Position numbers and translations under genes: made by a program
Notes under the pieces: model-generated
What the model was told of the DNA's origin: nothing
The model's input: the letters and a program-made list of their open reading frames with translations, nothing else
The model's database searches: none
Part shown: positions 1-8,157 of the stretch, piece by piece
How positions within the stretch are numbered: position 1 is the stretch's first letter
How the letters are laid out: the number at the start of each line of letters is the position of its first letter
NCBI GenBank assembly: GCA_905215655.1
Contig: CAJMQT010000046.1
Span: forward strand, 1 to 14,912
Source of the DNA: an uncultured bacterium
GTDB lineage: Bacteria > Bacteroidota > Bacteroidia > Bacteroidales > Bacteroidaceae
Length of the DNA: 14,912 nt
Direction of reading: 5' to 3'

Positions 1-545
1 ACCGCGACGTGTTTACAGGCAACGTAATCCTGCAAAACCGTTTCAAAGGAGTGGGCGTGCTGTCAAAAGAAGACGCCATCTCATACGGTTGTACGGGCGG
101 TACCGGACGTGCGGCAGGATGGAACAATGACGTCAGAAAAAATCATCCCTACGATCTATACGGACAGGTTGACTTCAAAGAAATCACCTACAACAACGGA
201 GACTGCTTTGACCGATACATGGTTCGTATGGACGAGATGGAACAAAGCGTGCGCATCCTCGAACAACTTATCGACAACATTCCCGAAGGCGACTTCTACA
301 TCAAGCAGAAACCTATTATCAAGGTGCCCGAAGGAGAATGGTACACAAGTTGCGAGGGCAGCCGTGGAGAGATTGGAGTATATTTGAAGAGCGACGGCGG
401 AAAAAATCCTTACCGCCTGAAATTCCGCCCGATGGGACTGCCGCTGGTATCGGCAATGAACGATATCTGCAAAGGCGAGAAACTTGCCGACCTCATCTCT
501 ATCGGTGCAACGCTCGATTACGTCATTCCCGATATTGACAGATAA
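1..545 (+). CDS. nuoD: NADH-quinone oxidoreductase subunit D (or fused C/D), C-terminal part
   Basis: Partial gene: the reading frame is already open at the left edge (first full codon at 3), so the GTG at 9 is an internal valine and not a start. About 180 residues of the 49-kDa-type subunit are visible. With NuoB this subunit forms the quinone-reduction site at the junction of the peripheral and membrane arms. Family hallmarks are a GVGVLSKEDAISYG stretch, a YDLYGQVDF segment, GDCFDRYMVRMDEMEQS, a KGEIGVYL-like segment (here SRGEIGVYLKSDGG) and the usual end, GATLDYVIPDIDR, which matches E. coli NuoCD ending in EVDR. Whether NuoC is fused at the N terminus cannot be seen; fusion is common in Bacteroidales. 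It is followed after 80 bp by nuoH with no nuoE, nuoF or nuoG between them. Confidence 0.95.
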   Translation, partial: RDVFTGNVILQNRFKGVGVLSKEDAISYGCTGGTGRAAGWNNDVRKNHPYDLYGQVDFKEITYNNGDCFDRYMVRMDEMEQSVRILEQLIDNIPEGDFYIKQKPIIKVPEGEWYTSCEGSRGEIGVYLKSDGGKNPYRLKFRPMGLPLVSAMNDICKGEKLADLISIGATLDYVIPDIDR

Positions 546-555
546 ATCAAAAATA

Positions 556-571
556 AAGGTCGGACGACCTT
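556..571. other. Perfect intercistronic hairpin between nuoD and nuoH
   Basis: AAGGTCG at 556-562 is perfectly inverted as CGACCTT at 565-571, so the RNA can form a 6-bp stem with a GGAC-type tetraloop. It sits 10 bases after the nuoD stop and about 55 bases before nuoH. No U-run follows (the next bases are AGGGTAGG), so it is not a typical intrinsic terminator. It may be a processing or stability element, or a remnant; its function is inferred only. Confidence 0.5.
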
Positions 572-625
572 AGGGTAGGAAGATCGTTTATTGTTTGAAA
601 TTTCTAATAATTAAATTTAAGCAAA

Positions 626-1708
626 GTGTTCGATTTTAGTATTGTAACAACATGGTTTGACAGCCTGCTCAGAGAAACGTTAGGTTTGGGCAGCTTCTTG
701 TCAATCCTTATAGAGTGCGTTTTGGTCGGGCTCGTCATTCTTGCAGCTTATGCCATGCTCGCCATTGTGCTTATATACATGGAGCGTAAGGTCTGTGCTT
801 TCTTCCAATGCCGCCTCGGACCGGTTCGCGTCGGTAAATGGGGTATCTTTCAGGTCTTTGCCGACGTGGTGAAGATGCTTATCAAGGAAATCTTCCCCGT
901 TGATAAAGCCGACAAACTGTTGTATGCCATCGCTCCGTTCCTCGTTCTTATCGGCAGCGTCGGAGCATTCTCATTCATGCCTTGGAACAAGGGAGCGGCA
1001 ATTCTCGACTTCAATGTCGGAATATTCCTGCTTACGGCGATATCAAGTATCGGCATCGTCGGCATATTCCTTGCCGGCTGGGGTTCAAACAACAAATATT
1101 CGGTGGTGTCGGCTATGCGTGGCGCTGTTCAGATGATATCTTACGAGATGTCTCTCTGTCTGTGCCTTATCACGGCTGTAATGCTTACAGGAACAATGAG
1201 CCTGAACGGCATGGTTGAGGCTCAGAGTGACGGATGGCTCATCTTCAAAGGTCATATTCCCGCAATAATAGCTCTCTTGGTATTCCTTGTTGCAGGTAAC
1301 GCCGAGGCAAACCGCGGTCCGTTTGACCTTCCTGAGGCTGAGAGCGAGCTTACCGCAGGTTACCACACCGAGTATTCGGGAATGGGATTTGGTTTCTTTT
1401 ATCTTGCCGAATACCTTAACATGTTTATTATTGCAGGCATTGCCGCAACCGTATTCCTCGGAGGCTGGATGCCGTTGCACGTTGCAGGGCTTGACGGTTT
1501 CAATGCCGTAATGGATTATATTCCGGGCATTGTCTGGTTCTTGGGCAAGACATTCTTCCTCATCTGGATTTTACTTTGGATCAAGTGGACATACCCCCGT
1601 CTTCGTATCGACCAGATACTGAAGCTCGAATGGAAGTATCTTATGCCTTTAAGCCTGCTTAACCTTGTGCTGATGACAGTCGTTGCGGCTCTTGGTTGGC
1701 ATTTCTAA
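626..1708 (+). CDS. nuoH: NADH-quinone oxidoreductase membrane subunit H
   Basis: Membrane subunit of complex I that forms part of the quinone chamber and the entrance to the first proton half-channel. The 360-residue protein is hydrophobic with about eight predicted membrane helices. It has the conserved cytoplasmic loops: YMERKVCAFFQCRLGP near residues 51-66, followed by VGKWGIFQVFAD, and the acidic loop EANRGPFDLPEAESELTAGY at 227-246, continuing into HTEYSGM. The start is a GTG: an in-frame stop lies at 608-610 and no ATG lies between it and 626, while the N terminus MFDFSIVT fits the family. No strong Shine-Dalgarno is visible, as is usual in Bacteroidota. It lies in the nuo operon, 80 bp after nuoD and 92 bp before nuoI, with a stem-loop in each gap. 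Confidence 0.96.
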   Translation: MFDFSIVTTWFDSLLRETLGLGSFLSILIECVLVGLVILAAYAMLAIVLIYMERKVCAFFQCRLGPVRVGKWGIFQVFADVVKMLIKEIFPVDKADKLLYAIAPFLVLIGSVGAFSFMPWNKGAAILDFNVGIFLLTAISSIGIVGIFLAGWGSNNKYSVVSAMRGAVQMISYEMSLCLCLITAVMLTGTMSLNGMVEAQSDGWLIFKGHIPAIIALLVFLVAGNAEANRGPFDLPEAESELTAGYHTEYSGMGFGFFYLAEYLNMFIIAGIAATVFLGGWMPLHVAGLDGFNAVMDYIPGIVWFLGKTFFLIWILLWIKWTYPRLRIDQILKLEWKYLMPLSLLNLVLMTVVAALGWHF

Positions 1709-1739
1709 GAGATAAAAATAAAACAGAATTGAATATTAT

Positions 1740-1772
1740 TCGGCGTGACACATCGAAAAGGATGTGACCCGA
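1740..1772. other. Imperfect intercistronic stem-loop between nuoH and nuoI
   Basis: CACATC at 1749-1754 pairs with GATGTG at 1761-1766 around a six-base GAAAAG loop. The stem continues outward, with small bulges on the left arm only, as TCGG-c-GT against ACCCGA, giving about 12 pairs. A U-rich but interrupted stretch (TTATATTTTATTTTC) follows, so partial termination or a processing role is possible. nuoI lies only 28 bases downstream and must still be expressed. Confidence 0.5.
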
Positions 1773-1800
1773 TTATATTTTATTTTCAGAAGAATAAATA

Positions 1801-2331
1801 ATGAAAGAGAATAATAATTCATATTTCGGAGGGATAAAGAGCGGCTTGCAGTCGTTGCTTACAGGACTCGGAGTTACCTTTCGCGAGTATCTTACGAAGA
1901 AGGTGACCGAGCAATATCCCGAGAACAGAAAGACCACTCTTCACGTCTCGCCGCGCCATCGCGGACGTCTCGTCATGCCGCAGGATGCCGAAGGCAACAA
2001 CAAATGCGTGGCTTGTAAGCTCTGCGAAATGGCTTGCCCGAACAATACGATTAAGGTTGTTCAGAAAACCATCGAGACCGAAGACGGCAAGAAGAAGCGC
2101 GTGCTTGAAGATTATGTTTACGACCTCGGCGCATGTATGTTCTGCGAGTTGTGCGTGAACGCATGTCCTCACGGCGCAATCAAGTTTGTTAACGACTTCG
2201 AGAACTCCACCTTTGAAAAAGGCAGCCTCGTAATGCATCTTGATAAGGAGAAGTTTGAGGCGGCGTTGCCCAACATCACGGAAGGCGGCGCACCGTTCGA
2301 GATAGGTACATTTAATACTAAAACCAAGTAA
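1801..2331 (+). CDS. nuoI: NADH-quinone oxidoreductase subunit I, 2x[4Fe-4S]
   Basis: Ferredoxin-like subunit carrying iron-sulfur clusters N6a and N6b, which hand electrons to cluster N2 in NuoB. The 176-residue protein has two clear 4Fe-4S motifs: CVACKLCEMACP (Cys69, 72, 75, 79) and CMFCELCVNACP (Cys112, 115, 118, 122). The N-terminal segment around residues 8-32 is the amphipathic helix that anchors the subunit to the membrane arm. The ATG at 1801 is the only sensible start. In complexes lacking NuoEFG this subunit, with NuoB and NuoCD, is the place where an alternative donor such as ferredoxin or flavodoxin would be oxidised; that use is an inference here. nuoJ follows after 14 bp. Confidence 0.96.
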   Translation: MKENNNSYFGGIKSGLQSLLTGLGVTFREYLTKKVTEQYPENRKTTLHVSPRHRGRLVMPQDAEGNNKCVACKLCEMACPNNTIKVVQKTIETEDGKKKRVLEDYVYDLGACMFCELCVNACPHGAIKFVNDFENSTFEKGSLVMHLDKEKFEAALPNITEGGAPFEIGTFNTKTK

Positions 2332-2336
2332 AGGAG
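2332..2336 (+). promoter_or_regulatory. Shine-Dalgarno-like AGGAG before nuoJ
   Basis: AGGAG lies nine bases before the nuoJ ATG, immediately after the nuoI stop. It is the only classical-looking ribosome binding site in the nuo operon, where other genes have A-rich leaders. It supports the ATG at 2346. Confidence 0.4.
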
Positions 2337-2345
2337 AGCAAGAAT

Positions 2346-2858
2346 ATGGCTAATATGGTAATGTTTTTAATTCTCGCTGTCGTCATTTTAGGCTCAGCCC
2401 TGATGTGTGTGATGACAAAGCGGATAATGAGAGCGGCCACATTTCTGTTGTTCGTTCTCCTCGGAGTGTCGGGTCTGTATTTCCTTCTGGACTATACTTT
2501 CCTCGGCGCGGCACAGATAAGCGTTTATGCCGGAGGTATTACAATGATTTATATTTTTGCGATACAGCTGGTCAACAAGCGCACGTTGCAAGGTATCACC
2601 GAACGCTTTAAGGGCAGCCGCGTTGCCTCTGGCGTGCTGATAACGCTCGTCAGCCTTGCCACCGTGGTGGGAGTGTTCTTTAAGAATAAGTTTATCGACA
2701 TGTCGGCACAGGTCGCTGATACGGAAGTTTCGATGGATGTTATAGGTAAAACTCTGATGGGTTCGGAAAAATATCAGTACGTCCTGCCTTTCGAGTTCAT
2801 CTCGGTCTTCCTGCTTGCATGTATCATCGGTGGAATTTTAATATCAAGAAAGGAATAA
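2346..2858 (+). CDS. nuoJ: NADH-quinone oxidoreductase membrane subunit J
   Basis: Small membrane subunit of complex I lying between NuoH and the antiporter-like subunits. The 170 residues give about five membrane helices (roughly 3-22, 29-49, 54-76, 93-111 and 145-165). The family signature is the third helix, FLGAAQISVYAGGITMIYIF, corresponding to the conserved TM3 that takes part in coupling. The last helix begins LPFEFISVFLLACIIGG with Glu150, also typical. An AGGAG motif supports the start. It is followed by nuoK after only four bases, so the two are probably translationally coupled. Length is close to the E. coli protein (184). Confidence 0.94.
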   Translation: MANMVMFLILAVVILGSALMCVMTKRIMRAATFLLFVLLGVSGLYFLLDYTFLGAAQISVYAGGITMIYIFAIQLVNKRTLQGITERFKGSRVASGVLITLVSLATVVGVFFKNKFIDMSAQVADTEVSMDVIGKTLMGSEKYQYVLPFEFISVFLLACIIGGILISRKE

Positions 2859-2862
2859 TAAT

Positions 2863-3171
2863 ATGGTACCAGTAGAATTTTTCTTTGTGCTTTCGGCACT
2901 GTTGTTCTTTATCGGCGTGTTCGGATTTGTCACCCGTCGTAATTTGATAGCCATGTTGATTTCCGTCGAATTGATACTTAATGCCGTCGACATCAACTTC
3001 GCCGCATTCAATCGTCTGCTCTTCCCGGGACAGTTTGAGGGTTTCTTCTTCACTCTGTTCAGTATCGGAGTAAGTGCAGCTGAGTCAGCGGTGGCAATCG
3101 CTATAATTATTAATGTTTACCGCAACTTCCACAGTGATCAGGTAAACAGCATTGAAAACATGAAAAATTAA
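2863..3171 (+). CDS. nuoK: NADH-quinone oxidoreductase membrane subunit K
   Basis: Three-helix membrane subunit (102 residues, the normal family size), homologous to MrpC, which contributes the proton channel beside NuoJ. The two buried glutamates of the family are present: Glu36 in ISVELILNAVDINF and Glu74 in SAAESAVAIAIIINVYRN. It starts four bases after nuoJ. Its TAA stop overlaps the first possible nuoL ATG by one base (TAATG), which suggests termination-reinitiation coupling. Confidence 0.96.
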   Translation: MVPVEFFFVLSALLFFIGVFGFVTRRNLIAMLISVELILNAVDINFAAFNRLLFPGQFEGFFFTLFSIGVSAAESAVAIAIIINVYRNFHSDQVNSIENMKN

Positions 3172-5168
3172 TGTGCGTTATGGATTATGGTTTTGTATTT
3201 TTGATACTTCTCCTGCCTCTGCTTTCGTTCCTTGTTCTGGGACTTGCAGGCATGAAGATGTCTCATAAAACGGCGGGATTGATTGGTACGACGTCGTTGG
3301 GATTGGTAACGGTGCTTTCGTATCTTACTGCGTTCAACTATTTTACGGCTGAGCGTTGTGCCGACGGAGCTTATGCTACCATCGTACCTTACAACTTCAC
3401 CTGGCTGCCGTTAGGCTCGCTTAATTTTGACCTTGGCATCATGCTTGATCCTATTTCGGTAATGATGCTTATTGTAATTTCTACCGTCAGCCTGATGGTT
3501 CACATCTATTCGTTCGGCTACATGCACGGAGAGAAGGGCTTCCAGCGTTATTATGCCTTCCTTTCTCTTTTCACCATGTCGATGTTGGGACTCGTCGTTG
3601 CCACCAACATCTTCCAGATGTATCTGTTCTGGGAGCTTGTCGGTGTCAGCTCATACCTGCTCATCGGTTTCTATTATCCGTTGCATGCGGCTGTTGCGGC
3701 GTCGAAGAAGGCGTTTATCGTTACCCGTTTTGCCGATATGTTCTTCCTTATCGGTATCCTGATCTTCGGATATTACACCGAGTCTTTCAGTTTCTCGTTC
3801 GTCAATGACCTTGTAATGGGCGACGGAACGACACCGTTCATCACGGCAGATGCAGCCAAGGCTGTTGCCGCAGGAGGTTTTATCCTGCCTACCGCGCTCG
3901 TCCTGATGTTCATCGGAGGTGCAGGTAAGTCAGCAATGTTCCCTCTGCATATATGGCTTCCGGACGCAATGGAAGGTCCTACGCCTGTCAGCGCGCTCAT
4001 CCATGCTGCGACGATGGTTGTTGCCGGAGTGTTCCAGATCGCGCGTCTGTTCCCTCTTTGGATTGAGTATGCCCCCGGACAAATGAGCATTGTAGTATGG
4101 GTTGGTGTGTTTACGGCGTTCTATGCCGCAGCCGTTGCTTGCGCACAGAGCGACATCAAGCGTGTCCTCGCTTTCTCGACAATATCTCAGATTGCTTTTA
4201 TGATGGTTGCTTTGGGTGTTTGCATGCCCGGACATGAGGCGGTAATCGACAACCACGGTTCGCTCGGATACATGGCTTCAATGTTCCATCTTTTCACTCA
4301 TGCAATGTTTAAGGCATGTCTGTTCCTCGGTGCCGGATGTATAATTCACGCCGTTCATTCAAACGAAATGTCAGCGATGGGCGGTCTGCGTAAGTACATG
4401 CCCGTAACTCATGCAACATTCCTGATTTCTTGTCTTGCAATCGCCGGAATTCCTTTCTTCTCCGGTTTCAGTTCAAAGGACGAGATTATCACGGCTTGTT
4501 TCGCTTTCAGCCCTGTTGTCGGATGGATCATGACCGGCGTCGCTGCAATGACGGCGTTCTACATGTTCCGTTTGTATTACGGCATTTTCTGGGGCACGGA
4601 AAACAAGAAACTGCATGCGGAGCATACCCCTCATGAGGCTCCTGCCACAATGACGGTGCCCCTTATCGTGCTTTGCGTCATTACAGTCGGTGTCGGTGTT
4701 TATACCACACTCGGCGGTTTCCTCGGTTGGGGAGGCAGTTTCGGCAGCTTTGTTACGGCAAGCGGCACGGATTACACAATCCACTTTGACGCTCAGGTAG
4801 CCGCAACGAGCACCGTCATCGCAATAATCAGCATCCTGCTTGCCACCTATATTTATAAAGGTGAAAAGCAGCCGATTGCCGACAAACTTTATAAAACATT
4901 CCCGCGTCTGCACCGTGCGGCTTACAAACGCTTCTACATGGACGAGGTTTACATGTTTGTTACCCATAAGATTATCTTCCGTTGTGTCAGCACACCTCTT
5001 GCATGGTTTGACCGTCACGTCGTTGACGGAGCGATGAACTTCATGGCTTGGAGTACCAACGAGGCGGGCGAGAGCATTCGCGGCTGGCAAAGCGGCGACG
5101 TACGGAGATATGCCGTCTGGTTCCTTACAGGCACGGTTGCTTTGGTGTTGTTATGTATTTGTCTATAA
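3171..5168 (+). CDS. nuoL: NADH-quinone oxidoreductase antiporter-like subunit L
   Basis: Distal proton-pumping, MrpA-like subunit with the long lateral helix at its C terminus; 665 residues against 613 in E. coli. Conserved pump residues are visible: Glu155 in FWELVGVSSYLLIGF (TM5), Lys253 in GKSAMFPLHIWLPDAM (TM7), and His278 in TPVSALIHAATMV. The segment after about residue 560 matches the lateral-helix region and the final anchoring helix. There are two possible starts: ATG 3171, overlapping the nuoK stop, and ATG 3180, which gives MDYGFVFLILLLPLLSF and looks more like other NuoL N termini. I list the longer form, but the shorter is equally plausible. nuoM follows after 15 bp. Confidence 0.96.
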   Translation: MCVMDYGFVFLILLLPLLSFLVLGLAGMKMSHKTAGLIGTTSLGLVTVLSYLTAFNYFTAERCADGAYATIVPYNFTWLPLGSLNFDLGIMLDPISVMMLIVISTVSLMVHIYSFGYMHGEKGFQRYYAFLSLFTMSMLGLVVATNIFQMYLFWELVGVSSYLLIGFYYPLHAAVAASKKAFIVTRFADMFFLIGILIFGYYTESFSFSFVNDLVMGDGTTPFITADAAKAVAAGGFILPTALVLMFIGGAGKSAMFPLHIWLPDAMEGPTPVSALIHAATMVVAGVFQIARLFPLWIEYAPGQMSIVVWVGVFTAFYAAAVACAQSDIKRVLAFSTISQIAFMMVALGVCMPGHEAVIDNHGSLGYMASMFHLFTHAMFKACLFLGAGCIIHAVHSNEMSAMGGLRKYMPVTHATFLISCLAIAGIPFFSGFSSKDEIITACFAFSPVVGWIMTGVAAMTAFYMFRLYYGIFWGTENKKLHAEHTPHEAPATMTVPLIVLCVITVGVGVYTTLGGFLGWGGSFGSFVTASGTDYTIHFDAQVAATSTVIAIISILLATYIYKGEKQPIADKLYKTFPRLHRAAYKRFYMDEVYMFVTHKIIFRCVSTPLAWFDRHVVDGAMNFMAWSTNEAGESIRGWQSGDVRRYAVWFLTGTVALVLLCICL

Positions 5169-5183
5169 AAGAAAACCGGTAAA

Positions 5184-6677
5184 ATGAGTATATTAAGTTT
5201 ATTTGTAGTTATTCCCGTACTGATGTTGCTGGGTCTTTGGCTCTCACGCAACCTCAATCAGGTACGTGGTGTCATGGTTGCAGGCTCTTCCTGCCTGTTG
5301 ATTTTGTCTGTCTGGCTTACAATCACTTTCATTCAGATGAGAGCCGCAGGCAATACGGACGAAATGCTGTTCACTTACAGCACGCCTTGGTTTGCTCCGT
5401 TGAACATAGCTTACGCCGTCGGAGTAGACGGAATTTCAGTCGTTATGTTGCTTCTTTCGAGCATAATTGTATTTACCGGTACGTTCGCCTCTTGGCAGCT
5501 GAAGCCCCTCACTAAGGAATATTTCCTTTGGTTTACGCTGCTCAGCACGGGTGTTTACGGCTTTTTCATAAGCATCGATATGTTTACGATGTTCATGTTC
5601 TACGAGGTTGCGCTTATTCCGATGTACCTGCTTATCGGCGTTTGGGGCAGCGGAAAGAAAGAGTATGCCGCAATGAAACTGACTCTTATGCTTATGGGAG
5701 GCTCGGCTTTGCTGATACTTGGTATCCTTGGCATTTACTTCGGCAGCGGTGCGACGACGATGAACGTTCTTGAAATTGCATCGATGCGCAATATCCCGGT
5801 TGAAATACAGAAGGTATTCTTCCCCTTTGTCTTCATCGGTTTCGGTGTGCTTGGCGCCCTCTTCCCGTTCCATACATGGAGTCCCGATGGTCACGCGTCA
5901 GCGCCTACCGCCGTGTCTATGCTCCATGCCGGCGTGCTGATGAAGCTCGGAGGCTACGGATGTTTCCGTATCGCGATGTTCCTGCTGCCCGATGCAGCTC
6001 AGGAGCTGGGCTGGATATTCCTTATTCTCACGACAATCTCTGTGGTTTACGGTGCCCTTTCCGCTTGCGTTCAGACCGACTTGAAGTATATCAACGCATA
6101 TTCTTCGGTCTCACACTGCGGTCTTGTGCTCTTCGCTCTTCTTATGATGACGCGCACTTCATGCACCGGAGCAATTCTTCAGATGCTCTCTCACGGATTG
6201 ATGACGGCACTCTTCTTTGCCCTTATCGGCATGATTTACGGCCGTACCCACACCCGTGACGTGCGCAAGCTCGGCGGACTGATGAAGATTATGCCGTTCC
6301 TCAGCGTGGGATACGTTATCGCCGGTCTTGCCAACCTCGGTCTTCCGGGTTTCTCCGGCTTTGTTGCCGAGATGACAATTTTTGTCGGTTCGTTTGCACA
6401 GGAAGGCACATTCCACACCACGGCAACGATAATTGCTTGTACAAGTATTGTTGTTACGGCGGTTTACATCCTGCGAGTTGTAGGTAAGATACTGTTCCAG
6501 AAGGTTGCCGACCCGCATTATGAGACACTTACCGACGCCACTTGGGACGAGCGTGTCGCCGTTTGCTGCCTTATCTTCTGCGTTGCCGGTCTCGGCGTCG
6601 CTCCGTTGTGGGCAAGCAATGTCATTGATAACGCCGTTGCGCCGATTATCAACCAGATCACAAGTGTTGTAATATAA
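5184..6677 (+). CDS. nuoM: NADH-quinone oxidoreductase antiporter-like subunit M
   Basis: Middle antiporter-like proton-pumping subunit, 497 residues and about 14 helices. Family residues present: Glu141 in MFYEVALIPMYLLIG (TM5), Lys254 in LHAGVLMKLGGYG (TM8), and Glu396 in LPGFSGFVAEMTIF (TM12). The notable departure is TM7. The position of the conserved lysine seven residues before the PFH/PLH histidine (E. coli Lys234) is Leu223 in GFGVLGALFPFHTW, while NuoL and NuoN in this same operon keep their lysines. The following loop is SPDGHASAPT rather than LPDAH. The reading frame is intact, so this is not a pseudogene. It starts 15 bp after nuoL and is followed by nuoN after 14 bp. Confidence 0.96.
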   Translation: MSILSLFVVIPVLMLLGLWLSRNLNQVRGVMVAGSSCLLILSVWLTITFIQMRAAGNTDEMLFTYSTPWFAPLNIAYAVGVDGISVVMLLLSSIIVFTGTFASWQLKPLTKEYFLWFTLLSTGVYGFFISIDMFTMFMFYEVALIPMYLLIGVWGSGKKEYAAMKLTLMLMGGSALLILGILGIYFGSGATTMNVLEIASMRNIPVEIQKVFFPFVFIGFGVLGALFPFHTWSPDGHASAPTAVSMLHAGVLMKLGGYGCFRIAMFLLPDAAQELGWIFLILTTISVVYGALSACVQTDLKYINAYSSVSHCGLVLFALLMMTRTSCTGAILQMLSHGLMTALFFALIGMIYGRTHTRDVRKLGGLMKIMPFLSVGYVIAGLANLGLPGFSGFVAEMTIFVGSFAQEGTFHTTATIIACTSIVVTAVYILRVVGKILFQKVADPHYETLTDATWDERVAVCCLIFCVAGLGVAPLWASNVIDNAVAPIINQITSVVI

Positions 6678-6691
6678 AAATAAGCGGAAAA

Positions 6692-8128
6692 ATGAATTAC
6701 AGTCAATTTCTCAATATGATACCGGAGGCCACCTTGATGGCTGTCCTTATAATCGTTTTCATTGCCGATTTCGCATCGGTTCGAAAGAGCGACCGCAAGT
6801 GGTTCAATCCGCTTGTCTGCCTGCTTATGCTTGTTCAGACGCTTGTCTGCCTCTGTCCGCAAGAGCCGGTGTCGGCGTTTGGCGATATGTATGTCACCTC
6901 TTCGGCGGTCAACGTCATGAAGACCATTCTTGCCGCAGGTACGCTTATCGTGCTTATTCAGAGCCGCAAATGGATGAGCCGTCCTGACACGAGTTTCAAA
7001 GAGGGCGAGTTCTATATGCTCGTTATTTCAACTCTTCTTGGCATGAATATGATGATGAGCGCAGGTCACTTCCTGACCTTCTTCCTCGGTCTTGAAATGG
7101 CGTCTGTGCCTATGGCATGCCTCGTGGCACTCGACAAGTACCGTCATAACTCTGCCGAGGCAGCTGCAAAGTTCATCCTTACCGCGACATTCTCGAGCGG
7201 AGTTATGCTTTACGGCATATCGTTCATTTACGCATCTGCCGGCACTCTGTATTTTGAAGACGTTGCCCGGGCGCTTTCCGCAAGCGGAAATGTGACAATG
7301 AGCGTAATGGGAATGATTTTCTTCATCAGCGGTTTAGGCTTCAAGATCAGTCTTGTGCCGTTCCACTTCTGGACCGCCGACACCTATCAGGGCGCTCCGA
7401 CAACCGTCACAGGCTATCTTAGCGTCATCTCAAAGGGTGCCGCGGCATTCACGCTTTTGGTGATATTGAACAAGGTTTTCTCTTCGCTCACCGAGTATTG
7501 GATGTTCGCAATGTACGTGCTGATCGTTCTCAGCATTACTGTTGCCAACCTCTTTGCCGTCCGTCAGAGCGAACTTAAACGTTTCATGGCGTTCAGTTCA
7601 ATCTCTCAGGCAGGTTATATCATGCTCGCCGTGCTTGGCGAAGGCGCTATGAGCGTTGCCGCCCTGTCTTACTATGTGCTTGTTTACGTTGTGGCAAACC
7701 TTGCCGTATTCACCGTAATCAGCGTGGTTGAAGAGAACAACAACGGAAAGACCGACATCGACGCTTACAACGGTTTCTATACCACCAACCCCAAACTGTC
7801 GCTGCTTATGACGCTTGCGCTGTTCTCGCTTGCCGGTATTCCGCCGTTCGCAGGTATGTTCAGCAAGTTCTTCGTCTTCATGGCTGCGTTTGAGGAAGGC
7901 TCGACGCTGACCCACATCGTGGTATTCGTTGCTTTGGTAAACACCGTAATAAGCCTTTATTACTATCTGCTTATCGTCAAAGCGATGTATATCAAGGACG
8001 CCGACGCTGCTCTGCCCACGTTCAAGAGCGACTGCAACACAAAGCTCGCTCTCGCCGTTTGTACGGCAGGCGTGCTCCTCTTCGGTGTTTGCAGCTTCTT
8101 CTATAACTGGATAGAGGCGGCGGCTTAA
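6692..8128 (+). CDS. nuoN: NADH-quinone oxidoreductase antiporter-like subunit N
   Basis: Proximal antiporter-like proton-pumping subunit, 478 residues (E. coli 485), last gene of the nuo operon. Visible family residues: Glu135 in FFLGLEMASVPMACL (TM5), Lys218 in GLGFKISLVPFHFWTADTYQ (TM7), and Lys248 in GYLSVISKGAAAF (TM8). The later LFSLAGIPPFAGMFSKFFVF segment is the usual TM12 region. The ATG at 6692 comes 14 bases after the nuoM stop, preceded by a purine-rich AAGCGGAAAA. A large intrinsic terminator begins 29 bases after the stop codon. Confidence 0.96.
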   Translation: MNYSQFLNMIPEATLMAVLIIVFIADFASVRKSDRKWFNPLVCLLMLVQTLVCLCPQEPVSAFGDMYVTSSAVNVMKTILAAGTLIVLIQSRKWMSRPDTSFKEGEFYMLVISTLLGMNMMMSAGHFLTFFLGLEMASVPMACLVALDKYRHNSAEAAAKFILTATFSSGVMLYGISFIYASAGTLYFEDVARALSASGNVTMSVMGMIFFISGLGFKISLVPFHFWTADTYQGAPTTVTGYLSVISKGAAAFTLLVILNKVFSSLTEYWMFAMYVLIVLSITVANLFAVRQSELKRFMAFSSISQAGYIMLAVLGEGAMSVAALSYYVLVYVVANLAVFTVISVVEENNNGKTDIDAYNGFYTTNPKLSLLMTLALFSLAGIPPFAGMFSKFFVFMAAFEEGSTLTHIVVFVALVNTVISLYYYLLIVKAMYIKDADAALPTFKSDCNTKLALAVCTAGVLLFGVCSFFYNWIEAAA

Positions 8129-8157
8129 CCCAAATCGGTTATTAGATAAAGAGTAAG

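Noticed and set aside
9..11. GTG as a start of a 178-residue nuoD gene
   Set aside because: The frame is open to the window edge and the protein aligns only with the C-terminal part of NuoD; the GTG is an internal codon.
589..597. Bacteroidales -7 promoter (TAnnTTTG) upstream of nuoH
   Set aside because: The match is TATTGTTTG, with one base too many in the spacer, and no convincing TTTG -33 box lies at the right distance; nuoH is more simply part of the nuo transcript.
4473..5090. Minus-strand open frame of 205 codons inside nuoL
   Set aside because: It lies wholly antisense to a strongly supported NuoL coding region and its translation has a shadow-like composition with no recognisable motif.
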